Positions 61,127 to 64,000 of a DNA stretch of 64,000 nucleotides are shown in pieces (the first letter of the stretch is position 1; the number at the start of each line of letters is the position of its first letter). Origin of the DNA: an uncultured Ruminiclostridium sp. (GTDB taxonomy: Bacteria > Bacillota > Clostridia > Oscillospirales > Ruminococcaceae); assembly GCA_947623915.1 (NCBI GenBank), contig CANQIB010000005.1, positions 62,001 through 126,000 on the forward strand, given 5' to 3'. Below the pieces are notes generated by a model. The model was not told the origin of the DNA, did not search any database, and saw only the letters and a program-made list of their open reading frames with translations. The translations under genes were made by a program, and so were the position numbers.

Positions 61127-61831
61127 TCAGAGCTTAGTGCCGCAGTTCTTGCAGAAAGCGGTGTCCGGCGCGTTGACCGTGGAGCACTGCGGGCATACCT
61201 TGTTGGCTGCGGGCTGCTGTGCATACTGAGCGGGCTGCTGTGCATACTGAGCGGGCTCCTGTACGGGCGCCTGACCGTAAGGATACTGCGCATACTGCAC
61301 CTGCGGAGGATCCAGCGTAGCCGCAAAGGACAGCCAAGATACGATGGAAAGAATTACCAAAACTATCGATTCAACGATCCTGAATACCATCTCGAATACA
61401 AAGCCTACCATATATCCTGCGTCTATAGAATATCCCGCCGGAATACTTGCGATAGAAACGATAGCGGCTATCAATGCGACTATGTTAAATATCGCAACAT
61501 ACGAGAGAGATATAGACAGCGGCAGAAGAGTTTTCTTGGAAACCGCCAGCAAGCCGAATACGAGTGCCAGATAGCCCAGCTCGACCGGGAAGGTGTGCAT
61601 ACATATCATAACTATTATCGAAAAGACAAAACCGATGCCCGTTACGATATAGGAAATGATGTGCGAGCAGCTTGCAAATAATCTTAATATGGGGTTTACG
61701 GAGAAAAATGCCGTCATTTTCTCGGCAAGATCCGCAAACAGTTTCTTTTTGTGAGCCTTGATCGAACCGTAATCTGCGTACTGAGGAACAGCCTGCGGAG
61801 GGATCTGCTGCTGATTATACTGATAATCCAT
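61127..61831 (-). CDS. Membrane protein with C-terminal zinc ribbon
   Basis: A 234-residue protein. A Gln/Pro-rich start (QYNQQQIPPQAVPQ), about four helices between residues 45 and 175, then a repetitive linker with QYAQQPAQYAQQPA and a final zinc ribbon CPQCSTVNAPDTAFCKNCG. This layout is common among poorly characterised Firmicutes membrane proteins. The ATG has AAAGGA upstream and the gene has a near-perfect promoter. Function not known. Confidence 0.75.
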   Translation of the reverse strand: MDYQYNQQQIPPQAVPQYADYGSIKAHKKKLFADLAEKMTAFFSVNPILRLFASCSHIISYIVTGIGFVFSIIVMICMHTFPVELGYLALVFGLLAVSKKTLLPLSISLSYVAIFNIVALIAAIVSIASIPAGYSIDAGYMVGFVFEMVFRIVESIVLVILSIVSWLSFAATLDPPQVQYAQYPYGQAPVQEPAQYAQQPAQYAQQPAANKVCPQCSTVNAPDTAFCKNCGTKL

Positions 61832-61907
61832 GGTGTTTTCCTTTCTTGATAAAAAAGTCAAAGGTCGAGTGAAAAGCCTGTCAGCTTTTCCTCCTCTGTA
61901 TGTTAAA

Positions 61908-61936
61908 ATTATACTCTTTATTTTTTCGTTTGTCAA
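61908..61936 (-). promoter_or_regulatory. Promoter of zinc-ribbon membrane protein gene
   Basis: Minus strand: perfect TTGACA (61936-61931), 17-bp spacer, perfect TATAAT (61913-61908). Confidence 0.88.
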
Positions 61937-62063
61937 CAATTACTACTGATTTTGTACATAAAACACAAATTTTACGGGTTTTTTTGTTTATTTTGATAGA
62001 GGGCGGGAAGCTCCGTATACCGGCTGCGCTGACGCAGAACAGAGCTTTGCGGGAGCGGTTATA

Positions 62064-64000
62064 TTATGGCATAAAGGTTATCTTTTTTGTTCCTTTTGTT
62101 TTTTCAAAAAGCATTTCAGGTGCTTTCGGGTCTAATTCCTCCATCAAGCCCTTGCTCAGGCTCTCGATCTCTCTGTAAGAATTCATCCCGCACTTGAACT
62201 GCATTTCATCGGGGATAAAGCTGAACACCTTTCTGCCGAGGTAGAAAAAATCAAAAACAAAAGACGAAAAATCCGTAACGAACACCTCGTACTGCTCTAT
62301 CGGCAGCGCCGAATCCACTATATACACCCGCTCGGAGTTTATCTTAAAGCAACTGCGGTACACCTCGAAAATCGGGTGCGGCTTAAAATCCAAAACATAG
62401 CCGTTTTTCTCCAGCAGCACGCTCAGTCTTTCGCTGTTTAGAAAGTCCGAAATATTCTTAAAATAATCGGACGACACAAAAAGGCTTTTCAGCGGCTGCC
62501 ATTTTCCGTTTATGTCGGGTCCTATAAGATATTGCCGCCAGCTTGGCGCAAAAAGTATCTTTTTCTGCGGCTTTACGGTCTTGTCCAGCAGTTTCAGCCT
62601 CGGCATAAGTCGGGGGATAACGTCCTCTTTTCTGAAATGATATTTCTCGGTGAACAGCTTTTTCTCATAATCCGTTGATATATCCACCTTATCCGCCATT
62701 ATCATTTCCGGCGTGTATTTCCATGGCAGACTTGCGTGAAGTATTCCGTGCTGTATATACTCGACTTCAAAATCAAAAAAATCCGAATACAGATAAAGCT
62801 CGTCCGACGGGAACGGGAAAATGTTTATATCCTCGATGTACGCGGTAATTATTTTGCGGCAGGCAAGGCACAGCAGTTTATGTCTGTCGCTGCCGAAAGG
62901 TACGAAGTCACGGCTTTCCGCGCCGTCAAAAACAAATAAATTTTTCGATATTCCGCCATCGTAAATATATATCCGCCTTACCCCGTCGTTTAAAAAATAA
63001 TCCTCTTTAAACCTGTACCAGCCGTTATCTTTTCCCACTCCGCGGCAATCGTAATAAAGGCATATATTTTCTTTGCAGCGCAGCTTTGACGCTTTTATGC
63101 GTATGCGTTTCATCTTCGACGAAAGCAGCGGAGTTTGGCTGTTTCTTTCAAGAACATCGCACACCAACTCGTTTAAAAACTCAAAGCAGCCTTTTTTGCT
63201 GTCAAAGCTGACGGTCTTTTTACCTATAGGCGCTTTATATCTCAGCGTATAATGCGAAAACGGTGCTTTAGGCATAAAATAGTATTTGCAGCCGTATTCC
63301 CGTCCGCCAAGCGACATAACAAAGCTCAGCCGCCGCAGTTCCTCCATATCGGTTTGGAAACAAAACGCGTAAAATTTATGAGTCTTGGTGCGGCAAAGAT
63401 AGTAACCGTGGGCGGAATCGTAAAGCTGCTGTTCCTCCCGTACGCCGTTTACCTCGGCAAACAGCTTTGGCTTTTCGCAGAAATTGAATACCGCGGATTT
63501 CAAAAAGCCTCGGAATATCAAAGCTCCGTTATCATCTCTTATGCGCGTCACGACTATCTCAACGTTTTTCTCCGAAAGTAAAATCCGTCCGTTGTCTTTG
63601 AGTCCGAAACCGTCGGGAGAATAAAAAGGCGTTATCCCGTTATTCGGCTTTTGACTCAGCCAGTAAAATTTATGGAAAAAATCTATGTCGGGGTGGTTGA
63701 GTATAACCTCGTTATCGACTCGGCTCAGCAGCGTTTTTATCCTGCATATTGCCTTTTCAAACCGCGCGCCGTCGTAATGATAAGGATAAAGAATATTTGA
63801 ACGCAGCTTCCACGCAAGATCATTTATATACAAGCCCTGATATGCAAGCGGAACGGGATCGGGAGTTTTAAACATATCCTCGAACATATTCATCGACTGC
63901 TCGAAGATATAGCACGCCCCGCTGATTTTCCCAGACGAAGTGGTTTCCGCCCGATTGTAGATGTATTTTGCGTCAACGCAAAAACCCATCTTCATCTTTT
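62064..64000 (-). CDS. TagF/TagB-type CDP-glycerol transferase, partial
   Basis: The gene enters from the right edge; the visible 645 or so codons are its C-terminal part. The first 110 visible residues look like the end of a GT2-type glycosyltransferase (RAETTSSGKISGACYIFEQS, then a helical tail). A long middle part has no clear domain. The C-terminal 300 residues are glycerophosphotransferase-like: VEYIQHGILHASLPW, ILFAPSWRQYL and VFVTDFSSFVFDFFYLGRKV. This is the bifunctional glycosyltransferase/CDP-glycerol transferase architecture used for teichoic-acid-like or capsular polymers. The internal Met at 63995 is not taken as the start. Confidence 0.82.
   Translation of the reverse strand, partial: KMKMGFCVDAKYIYNRAETTSSGKISGACYIFEQSMNMFEDMFKTPDPVPLAYQGLYINDLAWKLRSNILYPYHYDGARFEKAICRIKTLLSRVDNEVILNHPDIDFFHKFYWLSQKPNNGITPFYSPDGFGLKDNGRILLSEKNVEIVVTRIRDDNGALIFRGFLKSAVFNFCEKPKLFAEVNGVREEQQLYDSAHGYYLCRTKTHKFYAFCFQTDMEELRRLSFVMSLGGREYGCKYYFMPKAPFSHYTLRYKAPIGKKTVSFDSKKGCFEFLNELVCDVLERNSQTPLLSSKMKRIRIKASKLRCKENICLYYDCRGVGKDNGWYRFKEDYFLNDGVRRIYIYDGGISKNLFVFDGAESRDFVPFGSDRHKLLCLACRKIITAYIEDINIFPFPSDELYLYSDFFDFEVEYIQHGILHASLPWKYTPEMIMADKVDISTDYEKKLFTEKYHFRKEDVIPRLMPRLKLLDKTVKPQKKILFAPSWRQYLIGPDINGKWQPLKSLFVSSDYFKNISDFLNSERLSVLLEKNGYVLDFKPHPIFEVYRSCFKINSERVYIVDSALPIEQYEVFVTDFSSFVFDFFYLGRKVFSFIPDEMQFKCGMNSYREIESLSKGLMEELDPKAPEMLFEKTKGTKKITFMP

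Overview
The window looks like a chromosome segment of a low-to-mid GC, Gram-positive, anaerobic Clostridia bacterium, most likely a gut Oscillospiraceae (Ruminococcus-like). The evidence is strong AGGAGG ribosome sites, consensus sigma-A promoters that nearly all have 17-bp spacers, many small lipoproteins, a Firmicutes mutSL/miaA/hfq block joined to a sepF/ylmH/divIVA/lspA block, an NADP-type glutamate dehydrogenase, Na+-decarboxylase subunits and a TagF-type polymer synthase. No rRNA, tRNA, tmRNA, CRISPR array, transposase or phage structural gene was seen. The species assignment is inference.

Region by region. 1-4,000 (minus): DUF308 protein, MMPL/RND exporter, and a heptad-repeat partner protein cut by the left edge. 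4,200-9,610 (plus): two lipoproteins and an ABC exporter (permease, ATPase, permease). 9,630-13,340: GNAT acetyltransferase, cyclophilin-fold lipoprotein, a methyltransferase-STAS fusion, and a PAP2 phosphatase whose 5' end is frameshifted. 13,370-15,360: a transglutaminase-like lipoprotein and a second lipoprotein, bracketed by two related terminators. 15,390-17,170: a compact switch. An XRE regulator is divergent from a superinfection-immunity/patatin/54-aa membrane protein operon, with overlapping promoters and a 38-bp palindrome. 17,190-21,140: DUF389 operon headed by a LysR regulator, divergent from a hydrolase. 21,620-26,690: a very large hybrid histidine kinase facing a diguanylate cyclase. 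26,840-30,760: peptidase-like protein, thioredoxin-reductase-like protein, MacA/MacB-type exporter with a divergent ATPase. 31,080-36,990: Na+-pump beta and gamma subunits, gdhA, smpB, HD hydrolase, CmpB-type membrane protein. 37,060-37,640: an array of multi-armed hairpins built on a 161-bp tandem unit. 37,800-39,600: split transketolase. 39,640-53,890: one long minus-strand operon from miaB to a HAD phosphatase, covering tRNA modification, mismatch repair, Hfq, cell division and lipoprotein processing. 53,990-64,000: solute-binding protein, PocR chemoreceptor, glgA, Na+/Ca2+ antiporter, metY, zinc-ribbon membrane protein, and the end of a TagF-like gene.

The most unusual parts are three hairpin-rich intergenic elements (21,220-21,470; 30,767-31,050; 37,085-37,636), of which the 37-kb array folds into repeated three-armed cloverleaves, and the XRE/immunity/patatin switch at 15.4-17.1 kb, which may be an uncharacterised membrane-targeting defence or stress module. 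Starts were chosen by ribosome-binding-site position. All family names come from motif recognition by eye, without any database search.
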